Positions 44,206-53,608 of a stretch of DNA of 64,000 bases are shown piece by piece. The stretch comes from Lachnospiraceae bacterium (GTDB lineage: Bacteria > Bacillota > Clostridia > Lachnospirales > Lachnospiraceae): contig CAJTGB010000018.1 in assembly GCA_910575835.1 (NCBI GenBank), positions 33,203 to 97,202 on the forward strand, read 5' to 3'. The notes beneath the pieces are model-generated. The model was not told the DNA's origin, did no database searches, and saw only the letters and a program-made list of their open reading frames with translations. Position numbers and translations under genes: made by a program. How positions within the stretch are numbered: the first letter of the stretch is position 1; each line of letters starts with the position of its first letter.

Positions 44206-45348
44206 ATGGAGATGAATTTTAAAGAACAGCTGCATGATGAACGGCCATACTGGAAGGTGGCGGTGAGCCTTGGATTCAGTCTGGCGGGGACTTGTCTGTT
44301 CCTGTATTTCGGATATAAGCTTCTGGGCTTTTTCATGCCTTTTGTGATCGGTTGGTGTATCGCTTCTATTGCAAGCCCTGTGGTGAACTGGCTGGAGAAG
44401 AGACTTAAGCTGGTCAAGAAATGGGGATCCGCGCTGATCATTATCAGTGTGCTTGGCGCGGTAGGATTACTCATCTATCTCCTTGTCAGTACGCTGTCGC
44501 GTGAGATCGCGGGCCTGATCCAGAATATGCCGGATATGTATGAGGACCTGGAAGCCGGTATGGCGACGGTCGGAGACAGTTTGAACGGCATCTTCAGGCT
44601 TCTGCCCGAAGGAGTCAGGGAAGGATGGCATACGATGATGGAGAGCCTGGAGAATACGGCGGGTGATCTGATCGGGAAGCTCAGCGAGCCGACGGTGTCG
44701 GCGGCAGGAAGATTCGCCAAGCGGATCCCGTCGGTGTTGGTGGCGATCATTGTGACATTTATCTCGGCGTATTTCTTTATTGCGGAGCGGGAGGATGTGA
44801 TCCGGTGGTCGAAACGGATCGCGCCGGACGCTCTTGTGAGCCGGATGACGATGGTCGTTGATAATCTGAAATACGCGGTGGGAGGGTATTTTAAAGCCCA
44901 GTTTAAGATCATGGGAGTGGTCTATGTTCTGCTGCTTGCAGGTTTCCTGATTCTGAGAATCCATTTTGCGGTGCTGTTGGCGCTTCTGATCGCTTTTCTG
45001 GATTTCCTGCCGTTTTTTGGTACGGGTACGGCGCTGCTTCCGTGGGCCGTTTACAAGTTCATGGTGGGGAATTACAGGCTGGTGGCCGGACTCATTATAT
45101 TATACGGAGTCACGCAGCTTGTGCGGCAATTGATACAGCCTAAATTAGTCGGGGACAGTATGGGGTTGAAGCCTCTGGTTACGTTGGTTCTGCTGTATAT
45201 CGGGTACAAGGCCGGGGGTGTGTTCGGCGTGATATTTGCCGTTCCGGTCGGGATGATCGCGATCAACCTGTACAAAGCCGGCGCCTTTGATTATATCCTG
45301 GATGATGTGAAGATATTGGCGGAAGGGGTAATGAGCCTCCGCAATTGA
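44206..45348 (+). CDS. ytvI: AI-2E transporter family membrane protein (YtvI-like)
   Basis: A 380-residue membrane protein with about seven to eight helices, of the AI-2E/PerM family; the YtvI subgroup is linked to sporulation in Bacillus. FMPFVIGWCIASIASPVVNW, a soluble helical region with NMPDMYEDLEAG, and GTGTALLPWAVYKF with a terminal pore-like IGYKAGGVFGVIFAVPVGM are family-typical. RBS weak: GAGGAA at 44193-44198. The substrate is unknown. Confidence 0.78.
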   Translation: MEMNFKEQLHDERPYWKVAVSLGFSLAGTCLFLYFGYKLLGFFMPFVIGWCIASIASPVVNWLEKRLKLVKKWGSALIIISVLGAVGLLIYLLVSTLSREIAGLIQNMPDMYEDLEAGMATVGDSLNGIFRLLPEGVREGWHTMMESLENTAGDLIGKLSEPTVSAAGRFAKRIPSVLVAIIVTFISAYFFIAEREDVIRWSKRIAPDALVSRMTMVVDNLKYAVGGYFKAQFKIMGVVYVLLLAGFLILRIHFAVLLALLIAFLDFLPFFGTGTALLPWAVYKFMVGNYRLVAGLIILYGVTQLVRQLIQPKLVGDSMGLKPLVTLVLLYIGYKAGGVFGVIFAVPVGMIAINLYKAGAFDYILDDVKILAEGVMSLRN

Positions 45349-45377
45349 CAGCAATTGACAGTTTTCTTCCTGAATTC

Positions 45378-45406
45378 TTGATGAGATACGGATTATGGGA
45401 TATAAT
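45378..45406 (+). promoter_or_regulatory. Promoter of the sulfite/nitrite reductase gene
   Basis: TTGATG (45378-45383), 17 bases, TATAAT (45401-45406). Just upstream is a 10-base tandem GCAATTGACA repeat (45341-45360) that overlaps the end of the ytvI-like gene. Confidence 0.6.
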
Positions 45407-45438
45407 AAGGTTAAAATGACATTTAGGAGAGAAGCGAT

Positions 45439-46977
45439 ATGGAACAGATGTTGAAAGAGTTGAAAGAGGATCTCAGAGAGTTCCGTGAAGTGACTGACAG
45501 GTTCTACGCAAAAGAAGTCAGTATGAAGGAGTATAAAGGATTCTCCGGCGGTTTTGGGAGCTATGCCCAGAAGGGCGGGAATGCAAGTATGCTCAGGCTT
45601 CGGATACCGGGAGGGAGGCTTGCGAAGGAGAAATTAAAATTCGTAGCCGATTCTGTAGCCGAGTTCGGTGTGGAGAAGGCGCATTTTACGACGTGCCAGA
45701 CCATACAGTTCCATAACCTGAATGCAGAGGCAGTCTGCGGTATCATGGAGAAGGCTCTTGACGCCGGGATCATCACGAGGGGCGGCGGCGGAGATTTCCC
45801 CAGGAATGTCATGGTATCCCCGTTGTCCGGTGTGGAAGAAGGCGAGCATTTTGACGTACTGCCGTACGCTGAAGCCGTATCGGACTATCTGCTTGGCTTC
45901 ATTAAGACGGTGAAGATGCCGAGGAAGCTTAAAGTGGGCTTCTCCAATTCTCCTGCCAATGAGACTCATGCCACCTTCCGTGACCTGGGATTTGCGGCAC
46001 GCAAGGACGGGACCTTTGACGTATACAGTGCGGGCGGGCTGGGCAACAATCCGCGAATGGGCGTGAAGGTCGCAGCGCAGGTGCCGGGAACGGAATTGCT
46101 GTACTATGTGAAAGCGATGGTGGACACCTTCGTTGCTTACGGCAATTATGAGAACCGGGCGAAGGCAAGGACGCGCTACATGCAGGAAACTCTGGGAGAA
46201 GAAGGTTATAAGAAGGCATACTTAGAGAAGCTTGAAGCCGTGAAGGCAGGCGGGGATCTGAGCATTCAGGTCAGCAGACAGGAGATCTTGAAGAAGGGCA
46301 GCGGCACGGAAGCTTCCGGTAGACGTGTGATCCCGCAGAAGCAGGAAGGCCTGTATGCTGTGACATATCATCCGATCGGAGGGGTTCCGAAGGTCGATTG
46401 GTTTGCCGCTATCTATGAGACCGTGAAAGATATGGAAGAGGTTGAGCTTCGGATTGCGCCGGATGAGACTATCTATATCATCAATCTGAACGGAGATGAG
46501 GCGAAGAAGGTCTTAGAGGCTACGGCTGACGGTGCGAGGGATCTGTTCGAGACTTCGGTCGCCTGTATCGGGGCAACGATCTGTCAGGTAGGTCTGCGGG
46601 ATTCCCAGGGAGTTCTGGCGCAGATCATAGAAGAAGTAAGGAAGCATGATTTCGCGGACGGCGTGCTGCCAAGGATCCATATCTCGGGATGTACTTCTTC
46701 CTGCGGAACGCATCAGATCGGAACGCTTGGTTTTCACGGCGGAGTAAAGAGGGTGAATGATGTCGTGGAACCGGCATTTACCTTCCATGTGAACGGATGC
46801 AATCTGGCAGGCGAGGAGCGTTTCGGCGAGCAGTGGGGCATGATGCTGCAGAAGGATATGCCGGCATTCTTCGTGGAGCTTGGACAGGCAGTGGAGTCGG
46901 CGCATACGACCTTTGACGCGTGGTATACCGAAGATCCAAAGAGACTTAAGATGCTGGCAGAGAAATATTTGTATTAA
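45439..46977 (+). CDS. Siroheme nitrite/sulfite reductase
   Basis: A 512-residue protein of the ferredoxin-type siroheme reductase family with the duplicated NIR_SIR layout. The siroheme-[4Fe-4S] cysteines appear as ACIGATICQVG (C-x5-C) and GCTSSCGTHQIG (C-x3-C), about residues 375-420. The ferredoxin-like half-domains are around about 45-110 and 305-365. It could reduce sulfite to sulfide for cysteine or nitrite to ammonia; sequence alone does not decide. No electron-donor subunit is adjacent. RBS AGGAGAGAAG at 45426-45435. Confidence 0.88.
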   Translation: MEQMLKELKEDLREFREVTDRFYAKEVSMKEYKGFSGGFGSYAQKGGNASMLRLRIPGGRLAKEKLKFVADSVAEFGVEKAHFTTCQTIQFHNLNAEAVCGIMEKALDAGIITRGGGGDFPRNVMVSPLSGVEEGEHFDVLPYAEAVSDYLLGFIKTVKMPRKLKVGFSNSPANETHATFRDLGFAARKDGTFDVYSAGGLGNNPRMGVKVAAQVPGTELLYYVKAMVDTFVAYGNYENRAKARTRYMQETLGEEGYKKAYLEKLEAVKAGGDLSIQVSRQEILKKGSGTEASGRRVIPQKQEGLYAVTYHPIGGVPKVDWFAAIYETVKDMEEVELRIAPDETIYIINLNGDEAKKVLEATADGARDLFETSVACIGATICQVGLRDSQGVLAQIIEEVRKHDFADGVLPRIHISGCTSSCGTHQIGTLGFHGGVKRVNDVVEPAFTFHVNGCNLAGEERFGEQWGMMLQKDMPAFFVELGQAVESAHTTFDAWYTEDPKRLKMLAEKYLY

Positions 46978-46993
46978 AATGACGAGAGGACAG

Positions 46994-47032
46994 AGACTTG
47001 CGGGGGAAGAGCTTTCCCTGGCAGGTCTTTTT
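46994..47032 (+). terminator. Terminator after the siroheme reductase gene
   Basis: AGACTTGC-GGGGAA pairs with TTTCCC-GCAGGTCT (with G-U pairs and a small bulge), followed by TTTTT. Confidence 0.8.
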
Positions 47033-47050
47033 CGTGTTGTTTTTCATATT

Positions 47051-47082
47051 TGAATTCATGGTGAATTCATCATTTGAATTCG
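47051..47082. promoter_or_regulatory. Triple TGAATTC boxes upstream of the amino acid ABC operon
   Basis: TGAATTCA occurs at 47051-47058 and 47062-47069 and TGAATTCG at 47075-47082, just upstream of the -35. Each TGAATTCA is itself palindromic. The pattern recalls ArgR boxes (TGAAT...ATTCA), but the identity is uncertain. Confidence 0.45.
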
Positions 47083-47094
47083 TTAAATTTGCGC

Positions 47095-47123
47095 TTGACT
47101 TTATTGTGGTAAATTGGTAATAT
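47095..47123 (+). promoter_or_regulatory. Promoter of the amino acid ABC operon
   Basis: TTGACT (47095-47100), 17 bases, TAATAT (47118-47123), a strong sigma-A type pair. Confidence 0.65.
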
Positions 47124-47216
47124 AGTAGCGTACTGTGTTGACCTGATCATTTTCAGCGGATGAGAATTCAGGCAAGTCATTTAGCAATCAGAATATGAAT
47201 ATTGAGGTGGAAGATT

Positions 47217-48077
47217 ATGAAAAAATTAGTTGTTTTTATGCTTACGATGGTGATGGTATTCTCACTGACCGCATGCGGCGGTTCGGATGATAAGTCTGAT
47301 TCCGGTTCAGACGGCGGTGCAAGCTCCGGTACTGAATCCGGCGCAGATTCCGGCTCCGGTACTTCTGACGGAAGCGATCTGGAGTATGTGAAGGACAAGG
47401 GAACCCTGGTAGTCGGTATCACAGATTTTGAGCCGATGGATTACAAGGGAGACGGTGACGAATGGATCGGCTTTGATGCGGATATGGCGAAGGCATTTGC
47501 CGAGAGTATCGGTGTCGAGGCGGAATTCGTAGAGATTGACTGGGATAACAAGATCATGGAGCTGGACGGCAAGACCATCGACTGCGTATGGAACGGTATG
47601 ACCCTCACAGACGAGGTGACCAGCGCTATGGAGTGTTCCAATGCTTATTGCAACAACGCGCAGGTAGTGATCGTTCCGGCCAGTGAAGCGGACAAGTATC
47701 AGGATACGGACAGCCTGTCTGACCTTTCATTCGCGGTGGAGGCAGGCAGCGCGGGAGAAGCCGCGGTGGCCGCTCTGGAGCTTGAATATACGCCGGTGAA
47801 GGCACAGTCGGACGCTTTGATGGAAGTAGCGGCAGGGACGTCGAGCGCGGCAGTGATCGATTCACTGATGGCAGCCGCTATGGTAGGGGAAGGTACAGGA
47901 TACGCGGATCTGACCTATACCTGCGGACTGAATGACGAGGAGTACGGCGTCGGCTTCCGCAAAGGCTCCGACCTTGCAAAAGCGCTGAATGATTACTTCG
48001 CGACTGCTTATGCGGACGGAAGCATGATGGAGTGCGCAGAGACTTATGGGGTACAGGCTGCGATCATTGAGCAGTAA
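47217..48077 (+). CDS. Amino acid ABC transporter substrate-binding lipoprotein
   Basis: A 286-residue lipoprotein: signal peptide with lipobox SLTAC (Cys about 20), a Ser/Gly/Asp-rich tether (about 22-56), then a periplasmic-binding-protein type 2 domain (VVGITDFEPMDYKG, WIGFDADMAKAFAESIG, ECSNAYCNNAQVVIV). The fold is that of polar amino acid binders; the specific amino acid cannot be read. Start 47217 is behind GAGGTGG (47204-47210). The permease and ATPase follow. Confidence 0.92.
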   Translation: MKKLVVFMLTMVMVFSLTACGGSDDKSDSGSDGGASSGTESGADSGSGTSDGSDLEYVKDKGTLVVGITDFEPMDYKGDGDEWIGFDADMAKAFAESIGVEAEFVEIDWDNKIMELDGKTIDCVWNGMTLTDEVTSAMECSNAYCNNAQVVIVPASEADKYQDTDSLSDLSFAVEAGSAGEAAVAALELEYTPVKAQSDALMEVAAGTSSAAVIDSLMAAAMVGEGTGYADLTYTCGLNDEEYGVGFRKGSDLAKALNDYFATAYADGSMMECAETYGVQAAIIEQ

Positions 48078-48096
48078 CAGAAAGCAGGATACAGAT

Positions 48097-48783
48097 ATGG
48101 GACAGATTATGGAACAGATGCCGATCGTTGTGGACGCGTTGAATATCGGCTTTTTACAGACGTTAAAACTTTTCTTTGTAACATTGATCGGTGCATTTCC
48201 GCTGGGACTGGTGATCGCATTTGGTTCGATGTCCCGGTTTGGACCGCTTAAGTATTTTTCGAAATTCGTTGTATGGATCATAAGGGGAACGCCGTTGATG
48301 ATTCAGCTTCTGATCATCTATTATTTCCCGGGGCTGGTATTACATACTCCGATCTGGGGCGGCGGTGAGTCCGGCCGTTTTCTGGCGGCAGCCTTTTCAT
48401 TTGTACTGAATTACGCCTGTTACTTCTCCGAGATATACCGCGGAGGGATCCAGGGAGTGCCGATCGGTCAGGAAGAGGCGGGGCTGGTGCTTGGTATGAC
48501 AAGGAGACAGATATTCTTCAAGATCACCCTGCTGCAGATGATCAAGCGGATCGTTCCGCCCATGTCCAACGAGATCATCACTCTGGTCAAGGATACCTCC
48601 CTTGCGCGCATCATCGCGCTGCAGGAGATCATCTGGGCAGGACAGGCGTTCATGAAGGGATCTCACGGTATCTCAGGCGCTATCTGGCCGTTGTTTTTTA
48701 CTGCGGTCTATTATCTTATATTCAATGGTATCCTGACGCTTCTGCTTGGACGGCTGGAGCGCAGGCTGGATTATTTCAGATAG
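48097..48783 (+). CDS. Amino acid ABC transporter permease
   Basis: A 228-residue permease of the His/Glu/Gln type with about five helices. The EAA loop GQEEAGLVLGMTRRQIFFKI (about 145-164) contacts the ATPase. IIRGTPLMIQLLIIYY is the conserved family stretch. Start chosen at ATG 48097, with AGCAGGA at 48084-48090, over an in-frame codon at 48046 inside the binding-protein gene. A single permease, probably a homodimer. Confidence 0.92.
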   Translation: MGQIMEQMPIVVDALNIGFLQTLKLFFVTLIGAFPLGLVIAFGSMSRFGPLKYFSKFVVWIIRGTPLMIQLLIIYYFPGLVLHTPIWGGGESGRFLAAAFSFVLNYACYFSEIYRGGIQGVPIGQEEAGLVLGMTRRQIFFKITLLQMIKRIVPPMSNEIITLVKDTSLARIIALQEIIWAGQAFMKGSHGISGAIWPLFFTAVYYLIFNGILTLLLGRLERRLDYFR

Positions 48784-48798
48784 AGGAGGGCGGATGTG

Positions 48799-49584
48799 AT
48801 GTCAATATTAGAAGCAGAGCATATATGCAAATCTTTCAATCGGACGAAGGTGCTGAAGGATATCAGTTTTTCACTGGAGAAAGGACAGGCGCTTTCCATC
48901 ATAGGTTCCTCCGGGAGCGGGAAGACGACCTTACTTCGATGCCTCAACTTCTTGGAAACTCCTGATAAGGGAATTATCCGGGTAAATGATGAGATTCTCT
49001 TCGACGCAGAGGATCCGTCTACCAGGTTAGAAGCGTCGATCCGTAAGAAGCGGCTTCATTTCGGGCTCGTGTTTCAGTCGTTCAATCTGTTCCCGCAGTA
49101 TACGGCGCTTCGGAACGTGATGCTGGCAAGGGAGCTTCTGGCTTCAGAGCAGCCGGACTATAAGGCGAGGAAGAAGGAGATCTTAGAGGAGATCCGTGTG
49201 CAGGCGGAAACTTTGCTTGATCAGATGGGACTTGCGAACCGCAAGGATAATTATCCGCATCAGCTATCCGGCGGACAATGCCAGAGAGTTGCTATCGCCA
49301 GGGCGTTGGCGCTGCAGCCGGATATCCTGTGTTTTGATGAGCCGACGTCCGCTCTGGACCCGGAATTGACCGGAGAGGTCTTAAGAGTGATCAAGGAGCT
49401 GGCAGACGAGAATACGACGATGGTGATCGTTACTCATGAGATGGCATTCGCCAGAGATGTGGCGGATCATGTGATCTTCATGGACGACGGGAGTATCGTG
49501 GAACAGGGAGAACCGATGCAGGTGTTCGAACATCCCAAAGAAGAGAGGACCAGACAGTTTTTGCAGAGATTCACACAGGGGTAA
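48799..49584 (+). CDS. Amino acid ABC transporter ATP-binding protein
   Basis: A 261-residue ATPase (GlnQ type). Walker [10 protein letters not shown] (about 35-43), Q-loop [10 protein letters not shown], signature [15 protein letters not shown], Walker [15 protein letters not shown] and switch VTHEM are all there. A small helical insert ([19 protein letters not shown]) precedes the signature region. GAGGAGG at 48783-48789 serves the ATG 48799 (GTG at 48796 also possible). Confidence 0.94.
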   Translation: MSILEAEHICKSFNRTKVLKDISFSLEKGQALSIIGSSGSGKTTLLRCLNFLETPDKGIIRVNDEILFDAEDPSTRLEASIRKKRLHFGLVFQSFNLFPQYTALRNVMLARELLASEQPDYKARKKEILEEIRVQAETLLDQMGLANRKDNYPHQLSGGQCQRVAIARALALQPDILCFDEPTSALDPELTGEVLRVIKELADENTTMVIVTHEMAFARDVADHVIFMDDGSIVEQGEPMQVFEHPKEERTRQFLQRFTQG

Positions 49585-49587
49585 TGA

Positions 49588-49634
49588 AACTGCCGCATTA
49601 AGAATGATCGGGTATCGTTCTTAATGCGGCAGTT
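49588..49634. terminator. Strong bidirectional terminator
   Basis: AACTGCCGCATTAAGAA pairs perfectly with its complement (17 bp; 49588-49604 and 49618-49634), with a further GAT/ATC inside. It serves the ABC operon and the convergent surface-protein gene. Confidence 0.9.
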
Positions 49635-49641
49635 GTGATAA

Positions 49642-52512
49642 TTATTTTAAATAGCCTAAGACTTCATTTGCTCGTTTCCCCTGTATCCGTTCGGAATCTC
49701 CTACCGTACTGTTGACTGTCCAGGAGAATTTTGTGCCGTTCAGATACTTGGATGCGTCTACGCTCTGTCTTCCTTCGCCGCCGAAGCTTGCCCACCACTG
49801 AGGATAGTTCTGCTGCATGAAGGAACTGGCAAGCCTTGAGGCTTCCGACGACCCGCCGCCGGTTACGGTGCCGCTCACTTGTACGCCGCCGTTTGGTGTG
49901 CTGTGCAGGATGAGGACGCTGCCGTCGCTGCACTGTCCGAGACTCAGGTAACAATGGCCGGATATGCTGATGATGTCGCCCGGTTTAAACACGCTGTTCG
50001 GTGTACATGACGATACAGAGCCATAACCGTATCCTGCCAGGGAGGAAGCGAAACGGGAGGCATCCACCACATAACCGGCTCCGTTCCTTCCGCTCTGGAC
50101 GGAATTATAGACGACCCATCCCAGATAACCGGAACAGTCCAGTCCGTAGAACCGCCATTGCCGTTCTCCTCGTTCCCAGGCTCTTTTTCCCGGCAGATAA
50201 GAATACCCCTGCCGGTTGCTGCTGAAGTACCGCTCCCATTCTGGGTACACACCTATAGTACGAGCGGTCTCGCCTGCCGCTGTATCTGCTTCATTCCATC
50301 CGCCGCCCCAGACATACAGGGTCTTTCCTGCAGGTTTTCCTGCATTCCTGATTACATCCGCGATCTCAATCCCATTCTTTTTTAATTGGTAAGACGCCGA
50401 TCCTGCAAAGGCCCCGTCTGTATATATGTGTGTGATATATTCTCCCGAATGCCGGTGGTTCGCGCTGTTCACGATCACGCTCCATTCTCCGTTCCCTTTG
50501 CTGCGTCCTTCATACCAAACGATATCATCCTGTCCGCCCGTCTTGCTCCAGGTCGGGAACTGGACTCTCCTTGCGGATATACCGATGATCCCGATCTCCT
50601 GCTGTGACCCGTTTAACGAACGGCTGTACACATAATTGCGGGGAGAAATATTCGCGGACGCCGATCCGGCTAAGGTCTGTACACCGTTGCCGGCGGTAAT
50701 ATATACATGGATCTTATACGTTCCGAAATGGTTGCCGTGCTGGGATACCCGGACATTGGCAGTGTAGATCCCCTCGGAAACTCTTGCTGCATTGTACCAT
50801 ACGATGTCACTCTGATCATCCGCGCACCATACGGGGATCTGGACCTTCTTTATTCCCGAGGAAGACGCGGCGCCTTTGACCGTCACCTTGAAGGTTCCCG
50901 CGGTCTGATTGATATCAGAGACCTGTACCTGGGCTGCAAGCGCCTTCTTTGTTACTTCGAATCCTGACGCGCCGATAAACTGAATCGTATTCCCGCGTGT
51001 ATTACAGTAGGCATGGACAATATATTTGCCGGATTCTCCGTGGTCGGCTGTCCTTATGTCGCAGATATACTTCCCGCCGGACTGGCGGGCGTTGTACCAT
51101 CGGAGGTCGTTCTGTCCGTTCGCAGCTCCCCATACGGCGAATTGTACATTCCGCTCCCCTGCGGGAACCTCCAGGCCGTTCAATGTGATCCGGTATGTAG
51201 ATTCCGTACCGCTGATATCACCTGCCGAAAGCGACTGGTACCGGAGGATCATCTCACAGGCGGCTGCACCTGCGAATTGCTGCGCGCCCGATACGTCTGT
51301 AAGATAAGTGTGCACATGATAGGTGCCGCAGTTGAATCCGTGGCGGGAGATATCGACATTGACGATGTAATCGCCCTTGCTGTCTCTTGACGCCGTATAC
51401 CATACGATATCGCTCTGGTCCCCCTTGGACCACACCGGGACCTGGAGCTGACGGATGAGTCCGCCGTTCTTCACACCGGATATCCGCACTGTAAATCTGC
51501 CTCTTGTCCGGTCCGCAGCAGAAGCCTGGACCTGTCCGACCGACGGAGCCGCTGTTGTGAAACCGGCTGCGCCGAGAAATATATTAGAATTGTCCGGCAT
51601 CTGGGCATATGCATGTACGATGAATTGTCCGAGTCCTCTGTGGTTCGCAACGGATATCCGGCAGCGGTATACCTGGCTGCTCACCCGCGCCGCCGAATAC
51701 CATACGATATCATCCTGACCGTTTACGTTGGACCATACGGGGAATTGGATCTGCCTGATCCCGCCCGGTACGTTCACGCCTGTAAGTTCAAGGGTGTATT
51801 CATTCTCATTATTCTTCGTTACGGTAAGTGTTCCCGGCGTCATATCGATCTCCTGCTCTGCGGAGCACGCAAAGAACTGACGGCCGGTGGTGTCTGTGAT
51901 ATAAACATGGATATAGTAGGTGCCCGTGGAGTAATGATGGTTCCTGATATCCACATCTATGTAATAATCTCCGCCGCTGCTCTTATGGGCAGTGTACCAT
52001 ATGATGTCATCCTGGCCGTTCGCCTTGCTCCACACAGGAATCAGTACCTCCCTGACCCTGTCAGAGGCAGTGATACCCGACACCGCAGCACGGAAAATGC
52101 CCTGACTGGCATTGTATCCGTTTATCTTCACGTTATATCCCGCTGTGCTTCGGGCCATGGCCGCTGTATCCTGTGCGGATGACGGTTCTTCTGCCGTCTC
52201 TGGCTGTGTCTCAGAAGAGCCGGGGATGATAGTCCCTTGTTCTGTGTCTGGTTCTGCCGCTTCTGGTTCAGCTGCTTCTGGTTCTGCCGCTTCTGGTTCT
52301 GCCGCAGTTTGGTTCTTTTCGGAGGGAGGATATCCGGCGAGACCGTCTGACAAGCCGTCTAAAGAGATGACTGCTTCACCCGGCAGCTCCGCCGCGGTGC
52401 CGTCTTCTCTGCCTGTATCTTCGCCTTCAGCCCTGGCATTGGCACATAACATCATGGATAGTATCATGATCAGAAGAGTTTTTCTGCCAAAATTCCATAT
52501 CTTTTTCGACAT
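49642..52512 (-). CDS. Secreted surface protein: six GBS_Bsp-like repeats and an NlpC/P60-like C-terminal domain
   Basis: A 956-residue exported protein. A signal peptide (about 1-28) is followed by an acidic Ala/Glu/Pro low-complexity region with AAEPE tandem units (about 70-90). Six repeats of roughly 95 residues follow (about 120-705), each with a VWSKANGQDDIVWYTA-like core and a later H-x(4-7)-G-x-Y-x-x-H-x-Y, the GBS_Bsp-like repeat. The C-terminal part resembles an NlpC/P60 endopeptidase: YGLDCSGYLGWVVY (catalytic Cys) and SISGHCYLSLG (His). A role in cell-wall cleavage or carbohydrate/wall binding is inferred. No LPXTG anchor. Promoter upstream on the minus strand. Confidence 0.85.
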   Translation of the reverse strand: MSKKIWNFGRKTLLIMILSMMLCANARAEGEDTGREDGTAAELPGEAVISLDGLSDGLAGYPPSEKNQTAAEPEAAEPEAAEPEAAEPDTEQGTIIPGSSETQPETAEEPSSAQDTAAMARSTAGYNVKINGYNASQGIFRAAVSGITASDRVREVLIPVWSKANGQDDIIWYTAHKSSGGDYYIDVDIRNHHYSTGTYYIHVYITDTTGRQFFACSAEQEIDMTPGTLTVTKNNENEYTLELTGVNVPGGIRQIQFPVWSNVNGQDDIVWYSAARVSSQVYRCRISVANHRGLGQFIVHAYAQMPDNSNIFLGAAGFTTAAPSVGQVQASAADRTRGRFTVRISGVKNGGLIRQLQVPVWSKGDQSDIVWYTASRDSKGDYIVNVDISRHGFNCGTYHVHTYLTDVSGAQQFAGAAACEMILRYQSLSAGDISGTESTYRITLNGLEVPAGERNVQFAVWGAANGQNDLRWYNARQSGGKYICDIRTADHGESGKYIVHAYCNTRGNTIQFIGASGFEVTKKALAAQVQVSDINQTAGTFKVTVKGAASSSGIKKVQIPVWCADDQSDIVWYNAARVSEGIYTANVRVSQHGNHFGTYKIHVYITAGNGVQTLAGSASANISPRNYVYSRSLNGSQQEIGIIGISARRVQFPTWSKTGGQDDIVWYEGRSKGNGEWSVIVNSANHRHSGEYITHIYTDGAFAGSASYQLKKNGIEIADVIRNAGKPAGKTLYVWGGGWNEADTAAGETARTIGVYPEWERYFSSNRQGYSYLPGKRAWERGERQWRFYGLDCSGYLGWVVYNSVQSGRNGAGYVVDASRFASSLAGYGYGSVSSCTPNSVFKPGDIISISGHCYLSLGQCSDGSVLILHSTPNGGVQVSGTVTGGGSSEASRLASSFMQQNYPQWWASFGGEGRQSVDASKYLNGTKFSWTVNSTVGDSERIQGKRANEVLGYLK
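52247..52306 (-). repeat. 15-bp tandem repeat (four units) in the surface-protein gene
   Basis: TCTGGTTCTGCCGCT (plus-strand sense) occurs four times end to end with one or two mismatches (in unit 2, and the last base of unit 4), encoding AAEPE units in the linker before the repeat domains. Such a run can change copy number by slippage without a frameshift. Confidence 0.75.
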
Positions 52513-52551
52513 ATTATTCAGATTGCTCCTTTCATTCGCTGTATAATCCCT

Positions 52552-52579
52552 ATTATACCATCTTCATTTCCTGTTTCAA
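52552..52579 (-). promoter_or_regulatory. Promoter of the surface-protein gene
   Basis: On the minus strand TTGAAA (52579-52574), 16 bases, TATAAT (52557-52552), about 40 bases before the start. Confidence 0.6.
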
Positions 52580-52701
52580 GAGAAACTATTCGACAAATAT
52601 CCATATTACATCTTTAAAAAATCCGATATCTATTGTATAGTAGGAAGGTAATATTTTTTTGGAATACACAGTAAGCAAAATATCAGAAAGAGGGATACCA
52701 C

Positions 52702-53565
52702 ATGAAGCCAATCAAAGAAGGAAAAGTACGTGAGATCTATGATAACGGCGACAGCCTGATCATGGTTGCGACTGATCGTATCAGTTGCTTTGATGTCATT
52801 CTGAAGAATGATGTGACCAAGAAGGGGACGGTCCTGACTCAGATGTCTAAGTTTTGGTTCGATATGACAAAGGACATTCTCCCAAACCACATGATCTCAA
52901 CGGATGCAGGGGATATGCCGGAGTTCTTCCAGTCTCCGCAGTTCGACGGGAACAGTATGATGTGCAGGAAGCTTAACATGCTCCCGATCGAGTGTATCGT
53001 CCGCGGTTATATTACCGGCAGCGGATGGGCCAGCTATCAGAAGGACGGCACTGTATGCGGGATCAGGCTGCCAGAAGGCCTGAAAGAGTCTGATAAGCTG
53101 CCGGAGCCTATCTATACGCCGTCAACGAAGGCTGAGATCGGAGATCATGACGAGAATATTTCATATGAGCAGAGTATCGCCCATCTGGAGAAATATTTCC
53201 CGGGTAAGGGAGAGGAATATGCTGCGAAGCTTCGCGACTGCACCCTTGCGCTCTATAAGAAATGTGCGGATTACGCGCTTACACGCGGTATCATTATCGC
53301 GGATACCAAGTTCGAGTTTGGTCTGGATGAGAAGGGCAATATCGTCATCGGCGACGAGATGCTGACGCCGGACAGCTCTCGGTTCTGGCCTGCAGACGGA
53401 TATGAGCCGGGGCACGCCCAGCCGTCCTTTGACAAGCAGTTTGCCCGGGACTGGCTGAAGGCCAACCCGGACAATGACTGGACATTGCCTGAGGAGATCG
53501 TGCAGAAGACGATCGACAAGTATCTGCAGGGGTATGAGATGCTGACAGGCGAGAAGCTTATGTAA
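52702..53565 (+). CDS. purC: Phosphoribosylaminoimidazole-succinocarboxamide synthase
   Basis: A 287-residue SAICAR synthetase of purine synthesis, which joins aspartate to CAIR. KEGKVREIYDNGDSLIMVATD, LPIECIVRGYITGSGW and LTPDSSRFWPADGYEPG are the family signatures (ATP and substrate sites). RBS AGAGGGA at 52689-52695. No other pur gene lies here; it is a lone gene convergent with the sensor kinase. Length is that of the longer PurC branch. Confidence 0.95.
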   Translation: MKPIKEGKVREIYDNGDSLIMVATDRISCFDVILKNDVTKKGTVLTQMSKFWFDMTKDILPNHMISTDAGDMPEFFQSPQFDGNSMMCRKLNMLPIECIVRGYITGSGWASYQKDGTVCGIRLPEGLKESDKLPEPIYTPSTKAEIGDHDENISYEQSIAHLEKYFPGKGEEYAAKLRDCTLALYKKCADYALTRGIIIADTKFEFGLDEKGNIVIGDEMLTPDSSRFWPADGYEPGHAQPSFDKQFARDWLKANPDNDWTLPEEIVQKTIDKYLQGYEMLTGEKLM

Positions 53566-53608
53566 TCGTTCGGACAGATCTGCGCCGTTATTAAGGTTAT
53601 AGTTATGT

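Noticed and set aside
47051..47082. TGAATTC repeats as a CRISPR or transposon end
   Set aside because: Only three copies, 11 and 13 bases apart, next to a good promoter; an operator is simpler.
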